Of a stretch of DNA of 64,000 bases, positions 46,258-61,783 are shown piece by piece (the first letter of the stretch is position 1; the number at the start of each line of letters is the position of its first letter). The DNA is taken from the NCBI GenBank assembly GCA_018066285.1, contig JAGHRS010000031.1:1-64000 (forward strand), written 5' to 3'. The stretch comes from Candidatus Treponema caballi (GTDB taxonomy: Bacteria > Spirochaetota > Spirochaetia > Treponematales > Treponemataceae). Under the pieces are notes generated by a model. It was given only the letters and a program-made list of their open reading frames with translations. It ran no database searches and was not told the origin of the DNA. A program made the translations under genes and the position numbers.

Positions 46258-48273
46258 ATGAAAACAGATCCAGCCACGCGTGAAATACTGCATCAGACAG
46301 CTCTCAAAGCGCCTCAGAAAAGCGGCGTATACCTTTGGCGCAATTCCGAAGGCACCGTGCTTTATGTCGGCAAGGCTAAGAATCTCAAAAACCGGCTTTC
46401 CTCCTATTTTTCCGGTCAGAAGGACATCAAGACACGCACGCTCATAAGCCGTGCAAGCTCAATCGAATACATCGTCACCGCCAATGAATACGAAGCGTTC
46501 ATTCTTGAGAACAACTTCATCAAGCAGTACAACCCGCACTTCAACATTCAGCTGAAGGACGGCAAGACATACCCGCTGCTCCGCATTACAAACGAAGCAT
46601 ATCCCCGTCTGTTCAGAACCCGCCGCATGATTAACGACGGTTCCCGCTATTTCGGCCCGTTCCCGAACGTGCAGGCGCTGGACGATTTTCTTGAATCGAT
46701 GCAGGTTCTGTACAAGCTGCGGTTGTGCCGCAAATTCCAGAAACGGGATGCTCCCTGTCTGTATTACCACATAGGCCGCTGTTCTGCGCCCTGCTGCGGA
46801 AAAATTTCGAGAGAGTCCTACAGTCAACTTATCGGAGAAATCGCATGCTTCCTTAACGGTGATCAGGCAGAAAACATCAAGAAAATGGAAGCAGAGATGA
46901 AAGAAGCCGCAAAAAAGCTCGAGTTTGAGAAAGCGGCACGAATCAGGGACGGCATAAAGGCTGTTTCCATGCTGCACATGCACAACGCGGTATCTGACTT
47001 TGACCCGAACGCGCGCGACTACATCGGCTTTGCAACTGAAGGCAGCCTCGTTTCCTTCGTCATCCTGAAAATGCGGCACGGCAGGCTTCTGTCGCGCGAC
47101 CTGTACCAGACAAACAGCCTTAAGGACGAGGATGAGCTCATTTCCGAGTTCTTCACCGCGTACTACACAGAGCCCGAAGATATTCCGCCCGCCATTTACG
47201 TTCCCAAGGCAACTGATGTGCAGCTCCTCCGCCGCTGGGTTTCTGAGAAGTTCAAGACATCATGCAAGATTGTCGTGCCCCGCACCGTGCAGACGATGGA
47301 GGCAGGCGAAAAAGGCGGCAGCGCAGGTTCGTCACGTCACAAGGCAGCGCTTGAGATGGCGATGCAGAACGCGCGTGAAGACATCATCCGCAGAGTACGG
47401 GAACGCGGCGACATGCCTGCAATGCGCGAGCTTCAGAAAGTACTCAATCTGCCGACGCTGCCTGTCCGCATAGAAGGCTTTGATATAGCGCATATCGGCG
47501 GCAAGATGCCCGTGGCGAGCCTCATCAGCTTTTACAACGGCAACCCGGATAAAAAGAACTACCGCTATTTCCGCCTGAAGACGACGGAAGGCATTATCGA
47601 CGACTTTGCATCCATGAGGGAAGCAACGAGCCGCCGCTACACACGGCTTTTAAACGAGCAGGCGGAGATGCCCGACCTGATCATGATAGATGGCGGCATC
47701 GGCCAGGTGAACGCCGTACAGGGGGTGCTCAACGCGCTCGAGCTCGACATTCCGATTGTCGGCCTTGCCGAGCAGGATGAAGATTTGTACCTGCCGGGAA
47801 ACAGCACCCCCATCAAGCTGCCGCGCAGAAGCGACGCTTTGAGGCTGCTGCAGCGCGTCCGCGACGAGTGCCACCGCTTCGCCACAAGCCGCAACCAGAA
47901 ACTGCGCACAAAGCAGAACGTCGTCTCACGCTTCCAGCAGCTGCCGCACATAGGCAAGGCGCGCGCCCGCATCATCATGGACACATGGCACACGCTCGAA
48001 GAGTTTGCCCGCGCTTGCAAAGAGGATGCGCAGGCAGTCGCCGACACGCTGCTCATCCCGCTCACACAGGTTGAGGATGCGGGTAAAGCCGCGGATATCC
48101 TGCTGAAGCAGGCTGAGACAAAGCAGATGAAGGCCGGCCCGGGCGAGCGCATAGTCGCAAAACACGACGAGGACGACGACAGCGGCATGGCGTCACTTGC
48201 GGCACTTGCACTCGGCGCTGACTATGACGAAGACGACGAGGCGGGCGACATCATCGCCGCAGACAAGGAATAA
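46258..48273 (+). CDS. uvrC: Excinuclease ABC subunit UvrC
   Basis: GIY-YIG SGVYLWRNSEGTVLYVGKAKNLKNRLSSYF; UVR motif; FDIAHIGGKMPVASLISFYNG. Confidence 0.96.
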   Translation: MKTDPATREILHQTALKAPQKSGVYLWRNSEGTVLYVGKAKNLKNRLSSYFSGQKDIKTRTLISRASSIEYIVTANEYEAFILENNFIKQYNPHFNIQLKDGKTYPLLRITNEAYPRLFRTRRMINDGSRYFGPFPNVQALDDFLESMQVLYKLRLCRKFQKRDAPCLYYHIGRCSAPCCGKISRESYSQLIGEIACFLNGDQAENIKKMEAEMKEAAKKLEFEKAARIRDGIKAVSMLHMHNAVSDFDPNARDYIGFATEGSLVSFVILKMRHGRLLSRDLYQTNSLKDEDELISEFFTAYYTEPEDIPPAIYVPKATDVQLLRRWVSEKFKTSCKIVVPRTVQTMEAGEKGGSAGSSRHKAALEMAMQNAREDIIRRVRERGDMPAMRELQKVLNLPTLPVRIEGFDIAHIGGKMPVASLISFYNGNPDKKNYRYFRLKTTEGIIDDFASMREATSRRYTRLLNEQAEMPDLIMIDGGIGQVNAVQGVLNALELDIPIVGLAEQDEDLYLPGNSTPIKLPRRSDALRLLQRVRDECHRFATSRNQKLRTKQNVVSRFQQLPHIGKARARIIMDTWHTLEEFARACKEDAQAVADTLLIPLTQVEDAGKAADILLKQAETKQMKAGPGERIVAKHDEDDDSGMASLAALALGADYDEDDEAGDIIAADKE

Positions 48274-48310
48274 ACCGCGAAAACACTCCAAATAAGTACT
48301 TTTCGCGGTT
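48273..48310 (+). terminator. Inverted repeat AACCGCGAAAA/TTTTCGCGGTT directly at the uvrC stop; terminator-like
   Basis: 11-bp perfect stem, 16-nt loop, starts at the last base of the uvrC stop. Confidence 0.5.
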
Positions 48311-48363
48311 CCCCGGCAGCTGACATACACATTTAGCAATCTGAAAGCCAGTAAGCAGGCGTT

Positions 48364-48487
48364 GCGGGCGGCGATTGAGCCCGCTAGAGGGGGCAGCGGA
48401 TGGCACAACAAAAACGGAACAAATGGAACAGTGTACTGGGCCATTTGTGGAGTGACTTGTGACAGTAGCGAGGGGCAGGCGCCCCCC
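48364..48487. other. GC-rich intergenic element with multiple nested hairpins (possible dispersed repeat or structured RNA)
   Basis: GCGGGC/GCCCGC, ACAAATGG/CCATTTGT (8 bp), GGGGC/GCCCC, and GGGGGC/GCCCCC that could close the whole element. Confidence 0.5.
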
Positions 48488-48581
48488 ATCTATAGAGATT
48501 TGCCACAATGATAAAAACCGAGTACAATAATCGGTATATGTAAAAAACGTTGTCGCTATATTCTGACTGGATGTGTTGACA

Positions 48582-50471
48582 ATGAAACGAAAAACAATAG
48601 CCGTCTGCGTTTCAGGCTTTTTATGGGAAAGCGAAAACCGGATAATTTCCGGTATCAAGGAAATATGCAGGGCCCGCAACATTAATGTCCTCGTTTTTGA
48701 CTCTCAGATAAGAAAATCTGATGTGTACACTACTGAAATTGAAAAATACCGGTATATCCTCAAGGGTGAATCGGAAATCTTCAACCTCATCAATTACAAG
48801 CTGATTAACGGGCTTATCCTTTTAAGCGACACCATTTTTGATAAAGCTGTTGTCCAGAAAATATACAATAACTGTGTCTCCAACAACATTCCGGTTGTAT
48901 GTGCGAATGATCTGACAGCTGATTTCAGACATCATGTGTACATTGATAACGAAAACTCAATGGAGCAGATGGTCGAGCATCTCATCACCATGCACAATTG
49001 TACGAAAATAAATTTCATCGGCGGCATGGAAGATAACAGGGAAACGGTTGAACGGCTTGCTGCTTACAAAAAGGTTCTTGAGAAGTACGGCATTCCTGTT
49101 GAGGAAGACAGAATCGGTTATGGCTATTTCTACAAGCCTGCAGTGGATGTAACCCGGAAGTTTCTTGCATCCGGAAAGGAAATAGAGGCCATTGTCTGTG
49201 CAAATGACATGATGGCTGTTTTTGTTGTCGAGTATCTCAGGAAAAAAGGCATAAAAGTTCCTGACCAGATGATTGTCACCGGATATGACGGCATTAAGCA
49301 GGCCGCAGAATTTGCCGTTCCGATAACGACGCTGACAACTGATTATGAGCAGCTCGGCATTCAGTGCGTAAATCTGCTTGAAGAAATTGAGAAAACCGGC
49401 ATTCCGGAAAAATCAATCGGCATTAAGGCAAAGCTGGTGCTCAGGGAAAGCTGTGGCTGTGTGAAACCATCGGAAACGGATTCAGACAGCTACGTTGAAC
49501 GGACGTATGCGGGAGAAAGTGTTTTTTCTCTGTTCTCTACGTATCTTTCCCAGATGAACGTGCTGTGTGCTTCTGATGAAGACAAGGAATCCCTGTTCAT
49601 TGATCTGATGAGGCCATCCTGTCTGTTTCAGTTCAAGATGGTTCTGCTGTGCATCTGCGCTGAACTTGAAAAGGGAAAGAACTATTTTTACAACGATTTC
49701 AAGATATCCAATTCGTACGGTTTTTCAAAAAAACTGCTTTCCATGGTGCAGTTCGGACACGCCATCAAACCGGGAAGCACGTTTGATACAAAACAGATTA
49801 TCCCCGACCAGATATGGGAAAGTGATGAGCCTCTAAGCCTTACATTCAATCCGCTCTATTTTAAGGATAAGTTCCTGGGTTATATCGGTTATGAGTTTGA
49901 AGGTGATGCAGAACAGACTTACATGTTCAGTCTGTGGCTTCAGGCTATTGCAAGCAACATAGGTTCATTCTATGAAAGACGGGAACTTGAGAACATGTAC
50001 ATGCATGATCCGCTTACCAATCTGTATAACAGACGCGGTATGGAAAAAATGTTCAAGAAAACATATGAAACCGTCATGAAGGAAAAAGGGTATCTGACAA
50101 TGGTCTGTTCCGATATTGATGACCTGAAGAAAATAAATGATAAGTTCGGACATGAAGCAGGAGATATAGCCATCAGAACCGTAGCAGATGCATTGCAGTA
50201 CTGTCTTCCCAAGCAGAGCATCTGCGTCAGGACTGGCGGAGATGAATACGCCGTCCTTATCTACACAAAAAAGAAACCCGACACGGATGAGTATATTGCA
50301 AAACTCAGCAACTATTTCTATGACTTCAACAACGCAAGCGGATTGCCGTTCAAAGTTTCAAGCAGCTGCGGGTTCTGCGTAAAAGCATCAGAAGAAAATC
50401 CTGTTCTGTCTGATATGGCCCGTGCAGCCGACGCAGAGCTGTACAAGGCCAAAACGCTCAAAAAGAGCTGA
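48582..50471 (+). CDS. LacI-type substrate-binding domain - GGDEF diguanylate cyclase fusion, soluble
   Basis: MKRKTIAVCVSGFLWESENRIISGI (no signal peptide, no HTH); ANDMMAVFVVEYLRKKGIKVPDQMIVTGYDG; GGDEY. Confidence 0.88.
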   Translation: MKRKTIAVCVSGFLWESENRIISGIKEICRARNINVLVFDSQIRKSDVYTTEIEKYRYILKGESEIFNLINYKLINGLILLSDTIFDKAVVQKIYNNCVSNNIPVVCANDLTADFRHHVYIDNENSMEQMVEHLITMHNCTKINFIGGMEDNRETVERLAAYKKVLEKYGIPVEEDRIGYGYFYKPAVDVTRKFLASGKEIEAIVCANDMMAVFVVEYLRKKGIKVPDQMIVTGYDGIKQAAEFAVPITTLTTDYEQLGIQCVNLLEEIEKTGIPEKSIGIKAKLVLRESCGCVKPSETDSDSYVERTYAGESVFSLFSTYLSQMNVLCASDEDKESLFIDLMRPSCLFQFKMVLLCICAELEKGKNYFYNDFKISNSYGFSKKLLSMVQFGHAIKPGSTFDTKQIIPDQIWESDEPLSLTFNPLYFKDKFLGYIGYEFEGDAEQTYMFSLWLQAIASNIGSFYERRELENMYMHDPLTNLYNRRGMEKMFKKTYETVMKEKGYLTMVCSDIDDLKKINDKFGHEAGDIAIRTVADALQYCLPKQSICVRTGGDEYAVLIYTKKKPDTDEYIAKLSNYFYDFNNASGLPFKVSSSCGFCVKASEENPVLSDMARAADAELYKAKTLKKS

Positions 50472-50486
50472 GCAGGCAGCTCAGCT
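50466..50486. terminator. Bidirectional intrinsic terminator overlapping both convergent stop codons
   Basis: AGCTGAGC-AGGCA-GCTCAGCT hairpin flanked by AAAAAG on the left and TGCTTTT on the right. Confidence 0.7.
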
Positions 50487-51731
50487 TGCTTTTACCGGCA
50501 GCGGCGCATGCGCGTCTTTATAGAAAAGCTCTTCGGTGGCGAGCGCAAACTTCGTAACGGCAAAGTCTTTCCCTTCCGGATAGATGTACAGCGTATCCTT
50601 CAGTGTGTTCAGGTCGATGCAGTCACCAAACTTACCAAGATACTCATACTCAATATGACATGAATACTGCTCTTTCGCCGGAATCTCGACGGTGTACGGC
50701 TCGCCGTTACAGATGCCTTCAAGACGGAATCCGTTCATGTTGTGGGTAAGCGTCGCCTTTCCAATGTCTATATAGCGCTTTGGATTAGGAAGCGAGTCAA
50801 CGCGGCAGGGAAGCGTAATGCCGTATGTTCCAGTCTGCACTTCAGCGCGGACGTTCATGCGTTCCCACTCGTACCAGTCAGGAATATGCGGGAACTCAGT
50901 TTCGCCGGTGCGTGCATGAAGCTCGCCCAGTTCATCCATCTCCCACTCTTTGCCGCAGGAGTCACAGCGGAGCACGATTCCGGATGAACTCATGCGGTAT
51001 TCAGTCTTGCAGGACGGGCACTGGTACAGGACTTTGTGAAGGCCCTCCGCCCGCTTCTTATACTTGATGCGGATGCCCTTTTCCTTCTGCCAGGCAAAAT
51101 CATCATATTTGAACGCTTCTTCAATGCCGCGGGTCAGTTCCTCATGCGGCAGTTCCTTCACCTGTTCCGCCGTGTACAGACACGTCATGGTCGCCTCTGT
51201 TCCCTTGATTTTGCGGTCAGGAAGCGCCCAGAACGGTGAGTTTACGTGATGTCCGTGACAGACAAGCACAACAACCGGCACTTTTAGAAGCTTGCAGAGC
51301 TTTCCCAGTGAGGGCGGCAGCACGGCGGTCGTTCCGCACAGGGAATAGCGCGCTTCCGGGTAGATGGCGGCAATGTCACCTCTGTCAGTGACGCGCTTCA
51401 GCTGCCTTATGAGCGACAGGTCGTTGGTGAACTTCCGCTTGCAGATGCAGCCTATGAAGCGTAACAGCCACTCGCGCTTAAGGAAGCCGTCAATGGCGAC
51501 GACGAAGTTGGCACCATGCGGGAAAATACCTTTCATGGCGACCTTGAAATCCATGAAGGCGTTATGGTTACACAGCAGCAGATACGGCGGCTTAATACCT
51601 TCCATATTCACTTTTGTCAGTTTGTTCTTGTGGGAAATGACTGCCGGGAAAGACAGCAGCCAGATAAGCCATTTAAGGTGCATCCTCATAGGAGGACGGG
51701 TCATATCAAAACGTGGTTCTTCATCGAGCAT
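50481..51731 (-). CDS. 1-acyl-sn-glycerol-3-phosphate acyltransferase (PlsC-like) with zinc-ribbon-like C-terminal region
   Basis: LLCNHNAFMDF, AAIYPEARYSL; CPSCKTEYRM..LRCDSCGKEWEMDE. Confidence 0.82.
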   Translation of the reverse strand: MLDEEPRFDMTRPPMRMHLKWLIWLLSFPAVISHKNKLTKVNMEGIKPPYLLLCNHNAFMDFKVAMKGIFPHGANFVVAIDGFLKREWLLRFIGCICKRKFTNDLSLIRQLKRVTDRGDIAAIYPEARYSLCGTTAVLPPSLGKLCKLLKVPVVVLVCHGHHVNSPFWALPDRKIKGTEATMTCLYTAEQVKELPHEELTRGIEEAFKYDDFAWQKEKGIRIKYKKRAEGLHKVLYQCPSCKTEYRMSSSGIVLRCDSCGKEWEMDELGELHARTGETEFPHIPDWYEWERMNVRAEVQTGTYGITLPCRVDSLPNPKRYIDIGKATLTHNMNGFRLEGICNGEPYTVEIPAKEQYSCHIEYEYLGKFGDCIDLNTLKDTLYIYPEGKDFAVTKFALATEELFYKDAHAPLPVKAS

Positions 51732-51871
51732 GATAAAACTCTCATTTAGTAAGGATGAAGACAGTATAGCACGGGGAAACAGAAGTCCGCTACTTTTTTC
51801 TCATTGCCAGTTTATCCGCTTTGTTCTATAATTACACCATAATACATATTCAATTTCTTACGAGGATTATC

Positions 51872-53206
51872 ATGGTTATTCTTACCTTGAACTGCGGCTC
51901 TTCATCCGCAAAGTACCAGGTTTATGACTGGGACAACAAAGACGTTCTCGCATCTGGTGTTGTAGAACGCGTTACACAGCCAGGTGCTGTCATTACTCAC
52001 GAAGCTAAAGGCAAAGACAAATACGTTAAGGAAAGCCCGTGCCCGACCCACAAGGAAGCTATTGAGCTCATCATTGCAACAATCACAGACCCGGCCGTTG
52101 GTGTCATCACTGACATGAGCGTCATCAAGGCAGTCGGTCACCGCGTTCTGCATGGCGGCGACAAGTTCACAAAGTCTGTCATCGTAACTCCGGAAGTTAT
52201 CGAAACATTCCGCTCAGTACAGGACCTCGGACCTCTCCACAATCCTGCAAACATCATGGGTATTGAGGCAGCTCAGAAGGTTCTGCCGGATGTACCACAC
52301 TGCGCAGTCATGGATACAGCATGGCACCAGACAATGCCAGAGACATCATTCATGTACGCTGTTCCACGCGAATGGCACGACAAGTATGCTGCACGCCGCT
52401 ATGGTTTCCACGGAACAAGTTTCCTGTACACAGCAAAGCGCGCATCAGTACTGCTCCACAAGGAACCTAAGGATACAAACCTGATCATTGCCCATATCGG
52501 AAACGGCGCTTCAATGTGTGCTGTAAAGAACGGACAGTGCTTCGATACATCAATGGGTATCACTCCTCTTGAAGGTCTTGTCATGGGAACACGTTCCGGT
52601 GACTGTGACCCGGCACTCGCACTCTACATCATGAGAAAGACAGGTATGAGCGTTGCTGAGATGGACACTGCACTCAACAAGAAGTCAGGTCTGCTCGGTA
52701 TCACCGGCAAGTACGTTGACCGCCGCGATGTCATCAAGGCAATGGAAGCAGGCGAAAAGGACGCAAAGCTTGCATTTGAGATGGAATGCTACCGCCTGAA
52801 GAAATACTTCGGTTCATACATGGCAGCACTCAACGGCAACGTTGACGCAATCGTCTTCACCGCAGGTGTCGGCGAGTTCTCAACTCCAGTCCGCGAAAAG
52901 TGTCTTGAAGGCATGGAAGCTCTCGGTATCAAGATTGACCCGAAGAAGAATGCTCTTGCACACACACGCAATGCAGAAACATGCATCAGCGCTGACGATT
53001 CAAGAGTCAAGATTTTCGTCATCCCGACAGATGAAGAGCTCGTCATGACAGAAGATGCATACGCACTCATGAAGGGAACATACGATGTCCATACAAACTT
53101 CAAGTACTCATTCCAGAGCCCGGACTATGTAAACAAGGCCCGTGCAGAAGGTCTGAAGAAAGATCTGGCAAAACTGCCGGAACTTGCGGACATCATCGCA
53201 AAATAA
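51872..53206 (+). CDS. ackA: Acetate kinase
   Basis: [53 protein letters not shown]. Confidence 0.96.
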   Translation: MVILTLNCGSSSAKYQVYDWDNKDVLASGVVERVTQPGAVITHEAKGKDKYVKESPCPTHKEAIELIIATITDPAVGVITDMSVIKAVGHRVLHGGDKFTKSVIVTPEVIETFRSVQDLGPLHNPANIMGIEAAQKVLPDVPHCAVMDTAWHQTMPETSFMYAVPREWHDKYAARRYGFHGTSFLYTAKRASVLLHKEPKDTNLIIAHIGNGASMCAVKNGQCFDTSMGITPLEGLVMGTRSGDCDPALALYIMRKTGMSVAEMDTALNKKSGLLGITGKYVDRRDVIKAMEAGEKDAKLAFEMECYRLKKYFGSYMAALNGNVDAIVFTAGVGEFSTPVREKCLEGMEALGIKIDPKKNALAHTRNAETCISADDSRVKIFVIPTDEELVMTEDAYALMKGTYDVHTNFKYSFQSPDYVNKARAEGLKKDLAKLPELADIIAK

Positions 53207-53222
53207 GTACTGAAGGAGAGAG

Positions 53223-54308
53223 ATGAACTTTTACGGCATAGGCCATGCAATGATAGACATTCATGCACTCGTTTCAGACGCTGACTTTGATCAGCTTTTG
53301 AACAACAAGGCATTTCCGCTTATTGAAGGAAGTGCTGTTCATCCTGAAACAGAGACATTCAATGCTCTTCTTAAAGAAGTGCTCGCCATTGCCGTAAACA
53401 AGTGCGCCTCTCCCGAACTGACGCAGAACCGCCGGATTGAAGACTATGTTGTCCGGACTTCCGGCGGCACAACTGCAAACATTCTTAAAACAGCTGCACG
53501 TTTCGGTACAATCACACACTTCACCGGTGCAATAGGCAAAGTCACCAGTGAAGACGGCAGTTACCGGCTTGATGCAGATGCCCTCTTTCTTTCACAACAA
53601 CTCGCAAAGCATTTCGTCATACCGGATTTGAATCCTGCAGAAGGCCAGACAGGACGCTATCTTGTTATCCGCTCAAACTCCGGACGCGAAGCCTATGCAG
53701 CATGTCCTTCTGCAGCAAAACTGCTTGAGCCAGAGTTTATCAACGAAGAATACGCATCCCAGGCAGACTGCATGATTATTGAAGGCCTTCAATGCATGAA
53801 CAAGCCACTTATGAAGCAGATTGAAAAAATCTGTTACAAATATGAGGTTCCGCTTGTTATAGATGTTGCAAGTGCCGTTGGTGCAGAGGCATTAAGCCAG
53901 TGGTACGAACGGCTTTGTAAAACAATTCCCGTGTTTGTTTTTGCAAACAAAGAGGAAGCCGCTGTTCTTGGCAGTTCGCTTCCAAAACTCTTTACAAAAG
54001 ACGGAGAACCATTAAATAATAATCCATATACCGTTTATATCCTGAAAAAGGGCACGGATGGTGCAAAAGCATGGTATAAAAAAAGTCAGGAAAAACTGGT
54101 CCCGGCAATTTCCTGTTCAGTACGCTGCGAAGCTGCTGATGCCGTGGACGCAACGGGAGCTGGCGACGGATTTGCAGCTGCATTTCTTGTACGCTGGTTC
54201 TCAAAAACCAGGAAAGTCTTTACAAAAAAAACGTTGCTGCGTCACTGTCTGACGCTGGGAGCACAGACTGCTGCCAAAATCGTAGAACATTACGGTTGCG
54301 AACTATAA
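53223..54308 (+). CDS. PfkB family carbohydrate/nucleoside kinase
   Basis: SGGTTANILKTAARFG, DAVDATGAGDGFAAAFL. Confidence 0.92.
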   Translation: MNFYGIGHAMIDIHALVSDADFDQLLNNKAFPLIEGSAVHPETETFNALLKEVLAIAVNKCASPELTQNRRIEDYVVRTSGGTTANILKTAARFGTITHFTGAIGKVTSEDGSYRLDADALFLSQQLAKHFVIPDLNPAEGQTGRYLVIRSNSGREAYAACPSAAKLLEPEFINEEYASQADCMIIEGLQCMNKPLMKQIEKICYKYEVPLVIDVASAVGAEALSQWYERLCKTIPVFVFANKEEAAVLGSSLPKLFTKDGEPLNNNPYTVYILKKGTDGAKAWYKKSQEKLVPAISCSVRCEAADAVDATGAGDGFAAAFLVRWFSKTRKVFTKKTLLRHCLTLGAQTAAKIVEHYGCEL

Positions 54309-54346
54309 GCCGTAGTAACATGAGTGTAAAGGAGAATTAGTTCCTG

Positions 54347-59568
<5,222 letters not shown>

Positions 59569-59644
59569 CTGGCAGAACGCTTTCAAAAAGCGTAATGTGA
59601 CATTAAAAGCTTTGTCCGCTTTTGGCGCGGCACAGGAGGAAAAC

Positions 59645-61765
59645 ATGAGTATCAATTTCGGAGTTGATTACTATCCCGAACACTGGCCTGAGGAGCGCTG
59701 GGAAACTGATGCGCGTCTCATGCAGGAAATGGGCGTTCAGGTGGTGCGCATGGCAGAATTCTCCTGGCACAAGCTTGAGCCCGTTGAAGGCACGTACGAC
59801 TTTGAGTGGCTCGACCGCGTCATCCGCCTGCTTGCAAAACACGGCATAAAGACCATTCTCGGCACCCCGTCCGCCGCGCCGCCCGCCTGGATGTGCAACA
59901 AGTACCCGGATGTCATGCCCGTCGACAGGAACGGCCAGCGCCGTTATTTTGGCGGCCGTCACCACGACTGCCAGTCAAACCCGATATACCGCGAGAAAGT
60001 AACCGCCATTGTGACGCGCATGGCAGATCATTTTGGAAACAATCCGGATGTCATCGGTTGGCAGCCTGACAATGAGCTTGGAAACAGCCATCTTGATGTG
60101 TGCTTCTGCGACAGCTGCAGAAAGAGCTTCCAGAAATGGCTTCAGAAAAAGTACGTGAATGTCGGTGCGCTCAACAAAGCGTGGGGCACTCCGTTCTGGA
60201 GCCAGGAATACAACTCGTTTGAGGAAGTGTTCGCTCCGCTCAAGACACTGACGGGCGAAAATCCGTCTACAATGCTCGACTGGAAGCGCTTCCATTCAGA
60301 TTTGATAGTTGACTTCCTTACCATGCAGGTAAACATCCTCAGGGAAAAGTGCCCGAATCAGTTTGTCACGCACAACTACATGGGTTTTTCAAACTGCGTC
60401 GACTACTACAAGCTTTCAAAACCGCTCGATTTCGTCTGCCAGGACCAGTATCCGACAGGCTACTGGATTGACGATGGCTGGGCATCTCCTTCTGAGCTTG
60501 CCGCAACGCTCGACGTCATCAGAAGCTACAAGAACCGCTCCTACTGGATGATGGAACAGGAAAGCGGCATCTGCGGCTGGGAGTACATGGGCCGCCTGCC
60601 AGCCCCGGGTCAGCTTCCGCTCTGGGCTCTGCAGTCAATCGGCCACGGTGCGGATACGGTCGTCTTCTTCCGCTGGCGGACATGCACATTCGGCACAGAA
60701 GAGTACTGGCACGGCATTCTGCCCCACAACGGCGTTCCAGGCCGTACTTACAACGAATACAAGGAGCTCATCCACAAGATGAACCCGCTCATGGAACAGA
60801 TGAAGGGCGCCGTGCCCAAGTCTGATGTGGGCATCATCTTCTCGTTCGACCAGAACTGGGCTTTCGAAATACAGCCGAACGCGCGCGGCCTCAACTATCA
60901 GAACCATGTGCGTTCCTGGTACAAGGCGTTCTACGACAGGCACATGAACGTCGACTTCATCACTGAGCGCGCAGACTTCCCGCAGTATAAGCTGATTGTC
61001 GCGCCGCTCCAGTACCTGATGAGCCCCGTGCTTGCAGACAGCTTCACCCGCTATGTTGAAGCAGGCGGCCACCTCGTGCTGACGATGCGGAGCGGCGTAA
61101 AAGAAACTGACAACCGCTGCTTCACCAAGGACGCGCTTCCCGGCCTTCTCCGTAAACTGGCCGGCGCACAAATCCTCGATTACGACGCCCTGAGCCAGAA
61201 CGAATGCGAAGTGCGCTTTGATGGCGCTGATTGTCAGACAGAAAGCTCAGACCACTTTGAAGGCGCAGCCGGCTTTGATGGCAGCAGCTGCCAGAAAAAG
61301 AGCGAAGTTTGCTTAGAAGGCGCCGCGCCAGCCGCTTGTCACGGCCGCTTCTGGGCTGATGTGCTCACACCCGATGAAGGCACCGAAGTGCTCGCAACGT
61401 ACGCATCTGAGTGGTACAAGGGTGCGGCCGCAGTCACCGCACACAATGTCGGAAAGGGCGTCTGCTGGTACGTAGGCACTGAGCCAGACGACGCTTTCAT
61501 GAGCGCACTCGCCGGCCTGTTCGTAGATAAGGCAGAAATCCGCTCAATGGGATGCGCTAAGAAGGCCGGCAGCGGCTTACATGGCATGCCCGCCACCGAC
61601 GTTGAGTTTGTGTCAAAAGAAAAGGATGGCGTTGTCTGGAGCTTCGTCCTGAACCACAGCGCCGAGCCGCGGACATATGAGTACGCAGTTGATGCCGGCG
61701 AGCTCGTGTTCGGCGAGAACGCAGGCACGCTCGCGGCGTACGAAGTGCATATCTACAGGAAATGA
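59645..61765 (+). CDS. Beta-galactosidase, GH42
   Basis: FGVDYYPEHWPEERWETDARLMQEMGVQVVRMAEFSW; GWQPDNELGNSHLDVCFCDSC; start moved from 59597 to 59645. Confidence 0.95.
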   Translation: MSINFGVDYYPEHWPEERWETDARLMQEMGVQVVRMAEFSWHKLEPVEGTYDFEWLDRVIRLLAKHGIKTILGTPSAAPPAWMCNKYPDVMPVDRNGQRRYFGGRHHDCQSNPIYREKVTAIVTRMADHFGNNPDVIGWQPDNELGNSHLDVCFCDSCRKSFQKWLQKKYVNVGALNKAWGTPFWSQEYNSFEEVFAPLKTLTGENPSTMLDWKRFHSDLIVDFLTMQVNILREKCPNQFVTHNYMGFSNCVDYYKLSKPLDFVCQDQYPTGYWIDDGWASPSELAATLDVIRSYKNRSYWMMEQESGICGWEYMGRLPAPGQLPLWALQSIGHGADTVVFFRWRTCTFGTEEYWHGILPHNGVPGRTYNEYKELIHKMNPLMEQMKGAVPKSDVGIIFSFDQNWAFEIQPNARGLNYQNHVRSWYKAFYDRHMNVDFITERADFPQYKLIVAPLQYLMSPVLADSFTRYVEAGGHLVLTMRSGVKETDNRCFTKDALPGLLRKLAGAQILDYDALSQNECEVRFDGADCQTESSDHFEGAAGFDGSSCQKKSEVCLEGAAPAACHGRFWADVLTPDEGTEVLATYASEWYKGAAAVTAHNVGKGVCWYVGTEPDDAFMSALAGLFVDKAEIRSMGCAKKAGSGLHGMPATDVEFVSKEKDGVVWSFVLNHSAEPRTYEYAVDAGELVFGENAGTLAAYEVHIYRK

Positions 61766-61783
61766 ATTTCCGACCAATTGTTG

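Noticed and set aside
46459-47079. 206-aa - strand ORF
   Set aside because: Antisense to uvrC; shadow ORF
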